This document shows, in pieces, positions 1 to 7,359 of a stretch of 20,121 nt of DNA. This stretch comes from an uncultured Erysipelotrichaceae bacterium. GTDB taxonomy: Bacteria > Bacillota_I > Bacilli_A > RF39 > UBA660. Each line of letters starts with the position of its first letter. The stretch's first letter is position 1. The position numbers and the translations under genes are program-made. The stretch lies in the NCBI GenBank assembly GCA_902797275.1, contig CADBSI010000078.1:1-20121 (forward strand), read 5' to 3'. The notes under the pieces were generated by a model. The model had not been told where the DNA came from. It did no database searches and saw nothing but the letters and a program-made list of their open reading frames with translations.

Positions 1-108
1 GAATACACACGCAAGTATAAAATGATAAAAAAACTAGATTTTTCAATATCTAGAGAAGATTTTTATAGCACAACTGTCAAACTAGGGAAATATGTCAATA
101 GTATTTAA
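1..108 (+). CDS. C-terminal end of an unrecognised protein (5' end outside window)
   Basis: An open frame runs from base 1 to a TAA at 106-108 and gives the last 35 residues of a protein. The tail is polar and basic, with several Lys, Tyr and Ser, and shows no membrane segment or motif that I recognise. No start or ribosome binding site is visible for it, so it must begin upstream of the window. It points the same way as the small gene at 148 and is separated from it by 39 bases. It could be the end of almost any cytoplasmic protein. Confidence 0.5.
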   Translation, partial: EYTRKYKMIKKLDFSISREDFYSTTVKLGKYVNSI

Positions 109-147
109 AAGTAATAATTATTATGATAATCTTATTATAGAGGTTGT

Positions 148-432
148 ATGAAAAGAATTATAAATGAAGTTGATGCTGAATTAGAAACGATTAATAAATT
201 AAAGTATATTTTAAGTCAATTAAGATTATGGATTGCCTGTAAGTTTAATCATCCTGCTGGTTTACCAGATTATGAAATTGATCGGTTAGAAAATTTAGTT
301 TCTACAATTACTGAAGAAGAAAAAATTAAATATTTATATATTTGCAATTTAATTAATCATTATATTGATCTTATTAAAATACCAAATTACGAATTATTAG
401 AAAATATGGACAAACAAAAAATAAAGAAATAA
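148..432 (+). CDS. Small hypothetical protein, 94 aa
   Basis: I do not recognise this protein. The ATG at 148 follows an AGAGG ribosome binding site at 139-143. The product is cytoplasmic and looks almost wholly helical, rich in Leu, Ile, Glu and Lys. A short break around residues 33-42 (Asn-His-Pro-Ala-Gly-Leu-Pro) suggests two helical segments. There is no signal peptide or membrane span. Codon use matches the neighbours, so it is probably a real host gene. Its stop codon directly abuts the stop of the convergent lemA-like gene and lies within a shared terminator hairpin. Confidence 0.6.
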   Translation: MKRIINEVDAELETINKLKYILSQLRLWIACKFNHPAGLPDYEIDRLENLVSTITEEEKIKYLYICNLINHYIDLIKIPNYELLENMDKQKIKK

Positions 433-468
433 CTAGTTTAAATTAATTAATCTAGCTATTTCTTTTTT
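423..468. terminator. Bidirectional intrinsic terminator between convergent genes
   Basis: Bases 423-436 pair with 452-465 in a 14-bp stem with one mismatch (A432/C456), around a 15-base AT loop. A T run to 468 follows on the plus strand. On the minus strand the stem is followed by the T-rich complement of the upstream A-rich stretch (415-425). Both converging stop codons lie inside the structure, so it probably ends both transcripts. Confidence 0.65.
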
Positions 469-981
469 ATCAAATTCTACTTTTTGATAATCTTCAAATT
501 CAAAGAATTTAGTACAAATACTAGTAGGAGCACTATCTTTTAAATTATTATAAATATTTATTTTGTTATTATAATACTCACTTGTAGCTTCTAAGTTTAT
601 TTCTAAATCATATAATTCTTTTTTTAATTTTAAGAAGTCTTGATTTTTTAACAACTCATCATAGTTATCAACATATTCATTTATTTCATCAGTTGTTTTG
701 TCTAATAAACTTAGTAATTCTTCTTGAGTACATTCTTTAGCATTAAAGCTTAAAAAATTATTAAAAGCATCTTCTTTTATACTTAAATTATCTTTGATAA
801 ATTTAGTTATTTCTTTATATAATTTGTATTTCTTTCTTAAGTAATCATTTATTTTCTCTTTTGCTATATCAAGAGGAATCATAGCTTCTTTTATTTTATT
901 TTTGCTGATAATAACTATTATTATTAAAAATATTATTAGTAAAACAAAGATAGATATTCCAAGTATTATGAATTTATTCAT
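433..981 (-). CDS. LemA family membrane protein (divergent)
   Basis: This 182-residue protein has one N-terminal membrane segment (about residues 4-26) and then a long helical domain. LemA hallmarks are visible: an early helix where the family has the Arg/Lys-Tyr-Leu region, and a C-terminal run of the type E..Y.N.KIN.YN, where other members have 'aR..YN..v..yN', followed by the Phe-Phe-x-Phe region. Length and topology match the family. LemA proteins are bacterial membrane proteins of unclear function, often near peptidases or stress genes. Similarity is weak in the first half, so this is a divergent member. A TTGTAA-17-TATAAT promoter lies just upstream and GGTGAT precedes the ATG. Confidence 0.75.
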   Translation of the reverse strand: MNKFIILGISIFVLLIIFLIIIVIISKNKIKEAMIPLDIAKEKINDYLRKKYKLYKEITKFIKDNLSIKEDAFNNFLSFNAKECTQEELLSLLDKTTDEINEYVDNYDELLKNQDFLKLKKELYDLEINLEATSEYYNNKINIYNNLKDSAPTSICTKFFEFEDYQKVEFDKKEIARLINLN

Positions 982-996
982 CTTATCACCTACTTT

Positions 997-1025
997 ATTA
1001 TACTAAAAAAAGTTATTATTTACAA
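997..1025 (-). promoter_or_regulatory. Sigma-A type promoter for the lemA-like gene
   Basis: On the minus strand, TTGTAA (1025-1020) is separated by exactly 17 bases from TATAAT (1002-997). The start codon of the lemA-like gene follows 15 bases further on. The -35 box sits right after the gerQ stop, so lemA can be expressed separately from the sporulation gene upstream of it. Confidence 0.65.
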
Positions 1026-1026
1026 C

Positions 1027-1353
1027 TTAAAAATTAACAGGTGATAAAAATTCTATGTAATCAATGTAAATATTCCATAACATATACCATTTGTTCTCAT
1101 TATCTCTTATTAAAATAAAATCTTTACCCATTTCTTCAATGGTTCCTTCAAATAATTTATCTCTCCATTCAACAGAATCATCAAATGACATATAAACTCT
1201 TATTCTTTTACCTTTATTTTTTGTAAGAACATTTTCAGCATATAAAGCTTCATCTTGATTATCAATAATACCTGGCATATTACTTTGATTAAGTACAATT
1301 GTTTGTCTTGTTAAATAATCATCATTATAAGGATTATAATTATATGTATTCAT
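1027..1353 (-). CDS. gerQ: Spore coat protein GerQ
   Basis: GerQ is a spore coat protein. In Bacillus subtilis it is needed to place the cortex hydrolase CwlJ and is cross-linked by the transglutaminase Tgl. The 108-residue product carries the GerQ core from about residue 38. It shows the pattern ENVLTKNKGK, then an aromatic 'VYMSFD' strand, 'EW..K.F.G.IEE.GKD.I.I.D' and the closing 'Y.DYIEF'. The N-terminus is Tyr/Asn-rich but much shorter than in Bacillus and has no lysine before residue 45, whereas the known Tgl-linked lysines lie at the Bacillus N-terminus. A GGAGG site precedes the ATG. A weak sigma-E-like -10 (CATATATT, 1376-1369) lies upstream. GerQ implies that this organism makes spores. 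Confidence 0.85.
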   Translation of the reverse strand: MNTYNYNPYNDDYLTRQTIVLNQSNMPGIIDNQDEALYAENVLTKNKGKRIRVYMSFDDSVEWRDKLFEGTIEEMGKDFILIRDNENKWYMLWNIYIDYIEFLSPVNF

Positions 1354-1404
1354 AAAAACCTCCAGTTAAATATATGTTAATATCTTTTAATTATGTAAAT
1401 AATT

Positions 1405-1413
1405 TGTTATAAT
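1405..1413 (+). promoter_or_regulatory. Extended -10 promoter for pduL
   Basis: TGTTATAAT (TG, one base, then a perfect TATAAT at 1408-1413) lies 16 bases before the pduL ATG. No good -35 box is visible; TTTTAA sits at the right distance. The start of transcription would fall at or just before the strong CAGGAGG site. Confidence 0.55.
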
Positions 1414-1429
1414 ATTTCAGGAGGCTATA

Positions 1430-1987
1430 ATGGAAATAAGTGTTGGAATAAGTAATCATCATGTACATTTAACTAAAGAAGATTTAGATATTTTATTTGG
1501 AACTAAATTAGAAGTTAGAAATGAATTAAAACAACCTGGTCAATTTGCAAGTAATCAAGTTGTTACAGTTGTAGGACCTAAAGGAGAACTTAAAAATTTA
1601 AGAGTTTTAGGTCCAGTTAGAGCATATACTCAAGTAGAAGTTAGTAAAACTGATTGTTATAAATTAGGAATAAATGCTCCTATTCGTGATTCTGGTGATT
1701 TAGAAGGAGCTAGTGTTTTAAAAATAATCGGTCCAAAAGGAGAAGTTGAAAAATCATGTGGTATAATTGCAACAAGACATATTCATTTAACTTTAGAAAT
1801 GAAAAAGGAAAAGGGCTTAGAAAATTTAGATGAAGTAAGTGTTAAAATACCAGGTCCAAAAGGAGGTATACTTAATCATGTTCATCTAAAAGTATCAAAT
1901 GAAGCTTATTTTGAAATGCATTTAGATACCGATGATGGTAATGCTTTTCTTTTAAAAAATGATGATATAGTAGAAATTATTAAATAA
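1430..1987 (+). CDS. pduL: Phosphate acyltransferase PduL-type (phosphotransacetylase)
   Basis: PduL-family enzymes interconvert acyl-CoA and acyl phosphate, and in anaerobes can replace Pta in acetate formation. The 185-residue protein has the duplicated PduL fold. Zn-binding HHVH is at residues 10-13, a second RHIH at 116-119, and NHVH at 149-152, with the downstream His164 and an Asp-rich stretch. GPKG occurs three times (49-52, 101-104, 142-145), marking the repeated barrel halves. The N-terminus begins directly at the first strand, so there is no microcompartment targeting peptide. No microcompartment shell genes are nearby. This suggests a housekeeping phosphotransacetylase. CAGGAGG before the ATG fixes the start. 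The stop abuts the stop of the convergent penicillin-binding protein gene. Confidence 0.9.
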   Translation: MEISVGISNHHVHLTKEDLDILFGTKLEVRNELKQPGQFASNQVVTVVGPKGELKNLRVLGPVRAYTQVEVSKTDCYKLGINAPIRDSGDLEGASVLKIIGPKGEVEKSCGIIATRHIHLTLEMKKEKGLENLDEVSVKIPGPKGGILNHVHLKVSNEAYFEMHLDTDDGNAFLLKNDDIVEIIK

Positions 1988-3949
1988 TTACCTACTTATC
2001 TCTTCTTGATCAAATTCTTTAAATACTTGACTTGTATAATTAGGTTCTGTACCTTTTATATAGTAAAGTATTTTTTTATTTTTAGATTCATCAGTTGCTA
2101 AAGTTCCTGTTATAGGATCAGTTATTACTCCAACAACATTACTAGGTAATTCATACCAATTATCTTCTTTATCTTTTAAATAAGTTTCAACAGCATTTGC
2201 AAATATTTTTTTAGAATATTTAAAATCACTGTTTTCTAATTTTTTATTATCATCATACCCTATCCATATTAAAGCTGCAACATCTTTGTTAAAACCAACA
2301 ATCCAGTTATCAGTATCAGTTGAACCAGATTTAATACCATAACTTTTAGTTAAAAGTTTTGAAATAGAAATATTAGTTGGATAGGTATAATCTATCATAT
2401 TATAGTCATATGTTCCTTTTAATAAGTCATTTAAAATATAAGTAGTACTTTTATTTAAAACTATTTCACTTGTATCTTTATGTTCGTAAATAACACTTCC
2501 TTTTAAATCAGTTATTTTTCTAATAAAAAAAGGTTCATGTTTTACTCCACTACTAGCTAAAGTAGCATAAGCATTTAAAATTTCTAAATGTGTTAATTCA
2601 ACTGTTCCAAGTGGTAAGGAAGCAATAGGTTCTAGTTTAGTTTTAATCCCTACCCTTTTAGCTATGTCAACTAAAGTTTTCTCTCCTAAGAATAAATGTG
2701 TTTTAATCGCATAAATATTGTCGGAAAAAGCGATGGCTGAGGCCATACTTATACCTTTATTAGCATATAAACTATTAAAATTTTTAGGTTTATAGACATT
2801 ATTAGTACCTAAAACAAAACTTGTTTCTTGAGATAAAAAAGAAGTACTTGCTGTAAAACCATTTTCAAGAGCTGCATAATATAAAAAAGGTTTCATTAAA
2901 GATCCTACTTGTCTTTTAGAAGAGATAGCTCTATTAAACTCAGATTTATTATAATCTCTTCCTCCTACAAGACCAATTACTCCCCCATCATTTGGGTTAA
3001 TCATAATACCACTTACTTCAATATTATCATTATCAGTTATTTCTTTATTAATGCTATTTTCTAAAGAAGTTTGAGCTGTCATATTTAAATTAGTATAAAT
3101 TTTTATACCTCCATTTTGTAAATAAGATTCAATATTATTAATAGTTTTCAATTCTTTTAAAACAGCATCTTGATAATACATAATAGTATTTAAATTAATA
3201 TTATCTTTTTTACCATAATAAACTAATTCTTCTTTAATAGCATCATTATATTCTTTTTCACTAATTATTTTTTCATTTAACATTTTTTTTAAAATATTTA
3301 TTTGTCTTTTTTTAGCAATTTCTTTATTTACTAAAGGTGAATAATTAGAAGGTGATTTAGGAATACCTACTAACATAGATGCTTCAGCTAAAGTTAAATT
3401 ATTAGCTGATTTATTAAAATAAAAATTACTAGCATTTTCAATTCCATACATACCATGACCATAATTAATACAATTTAAATAACTTTCAAGTATTTTATCT
3501 TTATCATAATGAGTTTCTATTTGAATAGTATACCATACTTCATTTAATTTTCTTTCCCAGGTTTTATCAAAATCTAAATATAAATTCTTAGCTAATTGTT
3601 GAGTTATTGTACTTGCTCCTTGTTTATAATCTTTACTAATTAAATTAACATACATAGCTTTAACTATTCTTAAAACATTAAAACCATGATGATTATAAAA
3701 ATCTTTATCTTCTATTAAAATAGTAGATTTTTTTATATAATCACTTATTTCATTTAAATTAACCCATTTACTAGTACCATTTCCTTTAAAATATAATTCA
3801 TTATTAATATCATATAAATAATAACTACCTACTTTATTTATATCTAATTTAGGTCTTGATTTAGCATATAAATATATACCAGTTATACTAAAAATACTTA
3901 AAAAAATTATTATTATTAATAACTTTAAACTCTTTTTTAAAAACCTCAT
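1988..3949 (-). CDS. Class A penicillin-binding protein (glycosyltransferase/transpeptidase)
   Basis: This bifunctional enzyme polymerises lipid II and cross-links peptidoglycan outside the membrane. It has 653 residues, with one membrane anchor (about 8-28). The GT51 domain carries the catalytic Glu80 in EDKDFYNHHG, GASTITQQ at 111-118 and a second acidic residue (Glu137) in the R-K-x-x-E motif. The transpeptidase domain has S350-L-M-K353, SDN at 409-411 and KSG at 540-542, where KTG is commoner. No PASTA or FN3 domain follows. I place the start at 3949 because AGGTGA lies 6 bases before that ATG; an upstream in-frame ATG at 4000 has no ribosome binding site. The gene is similar to ponA/pbp1A, but the exact orthology is unclear. 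Confidence 0.93.
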   Translation of the reverse strand: MRFLKKSLKLLIIIIFLSIFSITGIYLYAKSRPKLDINKVGSYYLYDINNELYFKGNGTSKWVNLNEISDYIKKSTILIEDKDFYNHHGFNVLRIVKAMYVNLISKDYKQGASTITQQLAKNLYLDFDKTWERKLNEVWYTIQIETHYDKDKILESYLNCINYGHGMYGIENASNFYFNKSANNLTLAEASMLVGIPKSPSNYSPLVNKEIAKKRQINILKKMLNEKIISEKEYNDAIKEELVYYGKKDNINLNTIMYYQDAVLKELKTINNIESYLQNGGIKIYTNLNMTAQTSLENSINKEITDNDNIEVSGIMINPNDGGVIGLVGGRDYNKSEFNRAISSKRQVGSLMKPFLYYAALENGFTASTSFLSQETSFVLGTNNVYKPKNFNSLYANKGISMASAIAFSDNIYAIKTHLFLGEKTLVDIAKRVGIKTKLEPIASLPLGTVELTHLEILNAYATLASSGVKHEPFFIRKITDLKGSVIYEHKDTSEIVLNKSTTYILNDLLKGTYDYNMIDYTYPTNISISKLLTKSYGIKSGSTDTDNWIVGFNKDVAALIWIGYDDNKKLENSDFKYSKKIFANAVETYLKDKEDNWYELPSNVVGVITDPITGTLATDESKNKKILYYIKGTEPNYTSQVFKEFDQEEISR

Positions 3950-4013
3950 ATTTTCACCTATTTTTATTATCTTCAAAAAAATATAAAAATATGTGTTCAA
4001 ATTCTAACTTTTA

Positions 4014-4022
4014 TGATATAAT
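4014..4022 (+). promoter_or_regulatory. Extended -10 promoter for the rpoE-prfA-prmC operon
   Basis: TGATATAAT places an extended TG motif one base before TATAAT (4017-4022), 35 bases before the first ATG of the operon. The -35 region (TGTTCA, 3994-3999, 17-base spacing) is weak. It lies in the gap between the divergent penicillin-binding protein gene and the DUF1934-like gene. Confidence 0.55.
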
Positions 4023-4057
4023 GCATGTCGATATGTGTTATTACATGTTGGTGATGT

Positions 4058-4396
4058 ATGGGAAAAGTTAATTTAAAGATAAAATATTGTTTAGAAAATA
4101 AAGATTATGAATACAATATAAAAGGAATTTATTATAATAATATTTTAAAATACTATGATAATTCTAAAATGATTTTAGATTATGAACATAATATTTTAAC
4201 AAGAATAACTAATAATGACGAAATAAGTTTTAATTTTTTAACTAAGACTTGTATAATAACTGATAATAAAACTAAAAGAAAAATTAATTTTGATATAGAA
4301 GTTTTAGATCTTAAAAATTATGATAATTATTTTTTAGTTATTTATAAAATAGATAATAATTTATATAAAATAGAAATAACAAAGGAGAGTTTATGA
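4058..4396 (+). CDS. DUF1934-like beta-barrel protein (YwiB type)
   Basis: This 112-residue cytoplasmic protein is rich in beta strands and has no signal peptide. Its layout fits DUF1934: a basic strand, GIYYNN, then 'ILKYYDN..MILDYEHNILTRI' and a closing strand ending in 'VIYKID'. In Bacillus subtilis the DUF1934 protein YwiB is encoded close to argS and rpoE; here the gene directly precedes rpoE and overlaps it by 4 bases (ATGA), implying translational coupling. Identity to the family is low by eye, so the name rests partly on context. TTGGTGAT provides the ribosome binding site. The function of the family is unknown. Confidence 0.5.
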   Translation: MGKVNLKIKYCLENKDYEYNIKGIYYNNILKYYDNSKMILDYEHNILTRITNNDEISFNFLTKTCIITDNKTKRKINFDIEVLDLKNYDNYFLVIYKIDNNLYKIEITKESL

Positions 4397-4833
4397 AAGA
4401 TTTAAAAAAAGAAGATGTTTTAGGTTTATCTTATAAGGATATAACTAATTTAATACTTGAAAAAGAGAAAAAAGGAATTAATACTTTAGATTTATTTACA
4501 AGAATTGTTAATTTATTAGAATTACCATCTAGTACTATTGAAAATAAGATAGGTGATTATTATACTTCTTTAACTACAGATAAAAGATTTATTTTAGTAG
4601 ATGGTTTATGGGATTTAAGGAAAAGACATACATCTGATAAAATAATTGTTGATTCTATGGAAGATGACGATGTTGATGAAACTGCTAATGTTGAAGAGGA
4701 TGATATTAATAATTATGATGAATATGATGATACTGAAGATGATATGACTGTTGATGATGATGAGTATGAACCTGATAATGATGATGATGATTTAGCTGAT
4801 TTAGTTGTACTTGATGAAGAAGATTTAAATTAA
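4393..4833 (+). CDS. rpoE: RNA polymerase delta subunit RpoE
   Basis: Delta is an auxiliary subunit of Gram-positive RNA polymerase. It speeds recycling and sharpens sensitivity to the initiating nucleotide. The 146-residue product has the expected two parts. The N-terminal HARE-HTH domain (about 1-80) includes 'FTRIVNLLELP' and the conserved 'IGDYYTSLTTDKRFILV..GLWDLR'. The C-terminal tail from about residue 88 is unstructured and almost entirely Asp, Glu, Asn and Tyr. Length matches the family. AAAGGAGAG precedes the ATG, which overlaps the stop of the upstream gene. prfA follows after 11 bases, so all belong to one transcript. Confidence 0.93.
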   Translation: MKDLKKEDVLGLSYKDITNLILEKEKKGINTLDLFTRIVNLLELPSSTIENKIGDYYTSLTTDKRFILVDGLWDLRKRHTSDKIIVDSMEDDDVDETANVEEDDINNYDEYDDTEDDMTVDDDEYEPDNDDDDLADLVVLDEEDLN

Positions 4834-4844
4834 AAAGGTGATTT

Positions 4845-5900
4845 ATGATAGAAAGATTAGAATTAATTGTAAAAAGGCATGATGAAATTCAAGAAGAATT
4901 AATAAAACCAGAGATAATATCTGATATTAAAAAGTCTAAAGAGTTATCAATTGAACTTTCTACAATGGAAGATGTTGTTAATTGTTATCTTAAATATAAG
5001 AAAGTATTAAGTGATTTAGAAGAAGCTAAAGAAATGCTTAATGATAGTGAATTAAGAGAATATGCGTCTGAAGAAATTACTAAACTTGAAAAAGAAAAAG
5101 AAGATTTAGAACATGAACTTGAAATTTTATTAATACCAAAAGATAAAAATGATTTAAAAAATGTTATTATGGAAATTCGCGGAGCTGCTGGAGGAGATGA
5201 AGGTAATATATTTGCTGGAGATTTATTCAGGATGTATGAAAGATATTGCCAAAAAGTAGGTTTTCAAATTGAAGTATTAAATGCTATGGAAGGTACAAGT
5301 GGTGGGTACACTTTAATTGAGTTTATGGTTAAAGGTAAAAATGTTTATTCTAAACTTAAATATGAAAGCGGTTCACATAGAGTTCAAAGAGTTCCAGTAA
5401 CTGAAGCAAATGGAAGAATTCAAACCTCAACTGCTACCGTTTTAGTTATGCCGGAAGCTGATGATGTTGAAATCGAGATTAAAGAAAGTGATATCAAGGT
5501 TGATATTTATAGAAGTAGTGGAGCTGGGGGACAACATGTAAATACTACTGATAGTGCTGTTCGTATGACGCATATTCCAACTGGAATAGTTGTAACTTGT
5601 CAAAATCAAAGAAGTCAAATTCAAAATAGAGAAAAAGCTTTACAAATTTTAAAAAGCCGTATTTATGAAGAAGAAATGGCTAAAGCTGAAGCAGCAGATG
5701 GAGCAATTCGTAAAAGTAAAATAGGAACTGGAGATAGATCAGAAAAAATAAGAACTTATAATTACCCACAAAATCGGGTAACTGATCATAGAATAGGGTT
5801 CACAACAAAAAATTTAGATCGCGTAATGGAAGGCGATTTAGATGAAATAATTGAAGCTTTAATCTCTGAAGATCAAAAAAGAAAATTAGCAGGTGAATAA
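4845..5900 (+). CDS. prfA: Peptide chain release factor 1
   Basis: RF1 reads UAA and UAG stop codons and triggers peptide release. All diagnostic features are present in 351 residues. The tripeptide anticodon region is PVT at 184-186 (P-x-T identifies RF1; RF2 has SPF). The catalytic GGQ is at 228-230 within SSGAGGQHVNTTDSAVR. The N-terminal coiled-coil domain (about 1-100) and the C-terminal 'TYNYPQNRVTDHRIG' block are also typical. GGTGAT stands before the ATG. The gene overlaps the next one, prmC, by one base (TAATG); PrmC methylates the Gln of this GGQ, so enzyme and substrate are coupled. Confidence 0.97.
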   Translation: MIERLELIVKRHDEIQEELIKPEIISDIKKSKELSIELSTMEDVVNCYLKYKKVLSDLEEAKEMLNDSELREYASEEITKLEKEKEDLEHELEILLIPKDKNDLKNVIMEIRGAAGGDEGNIFAGDLFRMYERYCQKVGFQIEVLNAMEGTSGGYTLIEFMVKGKNVYSKLKYESGSHRVQRVPVTEANGRIQTSTATVLVMPEADDVEIEIKESDIKVDIYRSSGAGGQHVNTTDSAVRMTHIPTGIVVTCQNQRSQIQNREKALQILKSRIYEEEMAKAEAADGAIRKSKIGTGDRSEKIRTYNYPQNRVTDHRIGFTTKNLDRVMEGDLDEIIEALISEDQKRKLAGE

Positions 5901-6730
5901 TGAAAGTTTCAGAAATACTAAACTTAGCTTATCAAGATATACATAAAGATGAAGCTAAATTAGTACTTGCTACTTTACTTAATAAAAATCCTTTAGAATT
6001 AATCCTTGATTTAGATTATCAAGTACCAGATGATATTAAAACTAAATATTTAGAATGTGTTAAAAATATAAAAAATGGTATACCTATTCAATATGCTCTT
6101 AATTCAACTAATTTTTTTGGCTTTGATTTCTATGTTGATAAAAGAGTATTAATACCTAGATTTGAAACGGAAGAATTAGTTTATAATACCAATATTTATT
6201 TGCAAAAATATTTTCAAAATCCAAGTATTTTAGATCTTGGATGTGGCTCTGGTTGTATTGGTTTAACTTTGAAAAAACTAGATGAAACCAGGAAAATTAC
6301 TTTATTAGATATAAGTTTAGATGCACTTGATGTTGCAAGAGAAAACAGTAAAAATTTAGGAGTAGACGTTAATTTCTTACAAAGTGATGTTTTTAGTCAA
6401 GTTAAAGATAAATATGATGTAATAATATCTAATCCACCTTATATTAGTTATCAAGATGATGTTTCTAAAATAGTTTTAGAAAATGAACCAAGTCTTGCCT
6501 TATATGCTAAAGATGATGGCTTAGAATACTATGATAAAATATTAAGTAATTGTAAAAATTATTTAGATGATAAATTTTTAATTGCTTTTGAAATAGGTGC
6601 TAGTCAAAAAGATAAAGTTGTAGCTTTAATTAATAAATATTTAACTGATGTTAAAATTATTTGTAAAAAAGATATGTCTGAAAGAGATAGAATGATATTT
6701 ATTTTTAAAAATATTAATGTAAATGAATAA
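5900..6730 (+). CDS. prmC: Release factor glutamine methyltransferase PrmC
   Basis: PrmC transfers a methyl group from S-adenosylmethionine to the GGQ glutamine of release factors. The 276-residue protein has the helical N-terminal release-factor-binding domain (about 1-75) and 'VLIPRFETEELV' (83-94). The SAM-binding DLGCGSGCIGL follows at 112-122, an acidic residue (Asp137) after the second strand, and the catalytic NPPY is at 178-181. The start overlaps the prfA stop, and the ribosome binding site GGTGA lies inside the end of prfA. A terminator hairpin follows directly, ending the operon. Confidence 0.96.
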   Translation: MKVSEILNLAYQDIHKDEAKLVLATLLNKNPLELILDLDYQVPDDIKTKYLECVKNIKNGIPIQYALNSTNFFGFDFYVDKRVLIPRFETEELVYNTNIYLQKYFQNPSILDLGCGSGCIGLTLKKLDETRKITLLDISLDALDVARENSKNLGVDVNFLQSDVFSQVKDKYDVIISNPPYISYQDDVSKIVLENEPSLALYAKDDGLEYYDKILSNCKNYLDDKFLIAFEIGASQKDKVVALINKYLTDVKIICKKDMSERDRMIFIFKNINVNE

Positions 6731-6738
6731 ATTTATTT

Positions 6739-6771
6739 AAATCATCCATTATGTTTATGGGTGATTTTTTT
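6739..6771 (+). terminator. Intrinsic terminator after prmC that contains the spoIIR ribosome binding site
   Basis: Bases 6739-6749 pair with 6757-6767 in an 11-bp stem (one G-U pair) around a 7-base loop, followed by a T run to 6771. The GGGTGA that serves spoIIR is in the right arm, and its likely TTG start begins in the T run. It can act as a terminator for the prmC operon and also as a structure that hides the spoIIR start on read-through RNA. Confidence 0.7.
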
Positions 6772-7261
6772 GAAGAAAACGATAGTTTTAGTTATGTTAG
6801 CTTTACTAGTTTTAATTCTTTGTAAAAATAAACAAGAAACGATAACAATTCCAAATAATTCTATTAGAATAAGAATAATTGCTAATAGTAATTCCGAAAG
6901 TGATATTTTAGAAAAATTAAAAATAAAAAATGAGGTTGAAAAACAAATTTATAAATTATTAAGTGGTGTTAAAGATATTGATGAAGCTAGAAACATTATT
7001 GAATTAAACAAAGATAAATTAAATATAAGTGTTGAAAACAATGTTTCTTATGGTTATAATTATTTTCCAAGAAAAGTATATAAAAATATTATATATGAAA
7101 GTGGTATGTATGAGTCTCTTGTTATAACTTTAGGAAGTGGTAATGGTGATAATTTTTGGTGTGTTTTGTTTCCTCCTTTATGTTTATTAGAAGAAAATGA
7201 TACAACTAGTGATGTTGAATATAGTTTTTTTGTCAAAGAACTTTTAAATAAATATAAATAA
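6770..7261 (+). CDS. spoIIR: Stage II sporulation protein R (SpoIIR)
   Basis: SpoIIR is made in the forespore under sigma-F and secreted towards the mother cell, where it triggers SpoIIGA to process pro-sigma-E. The protein begins with a membrane or signal segment (about 5-19). The SpoIIR domain follows, with 'IRIRIIANSNSESD' near residue 33, 'YFPRKVY', 'GMYESLVITLGSGNGDNFWCVLFPPLCLLE' in pieces near residues 108-140, and a short C-terminus. I choose the TTG at 6770 (163 residues), because GGGTGA lies 5 bases before it. An in-frame GTG at 6761 would add three residues but has no ribosome binding site. prfA-prmC-spoIIR proximity is also seen in Bacillus. Confidence 0.9.
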   Translation: MKKTIVLVMLALLVLILCKNKQETITIPNNSIRIRIIANSNSESDILEKLKIKNEVEKQIYKLLSGVKDIDEARNIIELNKDKLNISVENNVSYGYNYFPRKVYKNIIYESGMYESLVITLGSGNGDNFWCVLFPPLCLLEENDTTSDVEYSFFVKELLNKYK

Positions 7262-7304
7262 GTGTATTTTAAAGACAATTTAAAGGTATTTTTAGTATCG
7301 TTAT

Positions 7305-7333
7305 TTGACATTTTTAAACTAATTTGGTATAAT
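7305..7333 (+). promoter_or_regulatory. Near-consensus sigma-A promoter
   Basis: A perfect TTGACA (7305-7310), a 17-base spacer and a perfect TATAAT (7328-7333) are present, with TGG making an extended -10 as well. It is the best promoter in the window. It drives the gene starting at 7360, which has an equally strong GGAGGGG ribosome binding site. Confidence 0.85.
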
Positions 7334-7359
7334 GTGCTTGTATTTATGGAGGGGATTGT

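Noticed and set aside
5442..5624. Open frame antisense to prfA
   Set aside because: It lies opposite the conserved GGQ domain of RF1, has no ribosome binding site, and its Ser/Asn-rich product is typical of antisense reading.
7060..7311. Open frame antisense to the end of spoIIR
   Set aside because: The overlap with the conserved SpoIIR core and the absence of a ribosome binding site indicate a chance frame.
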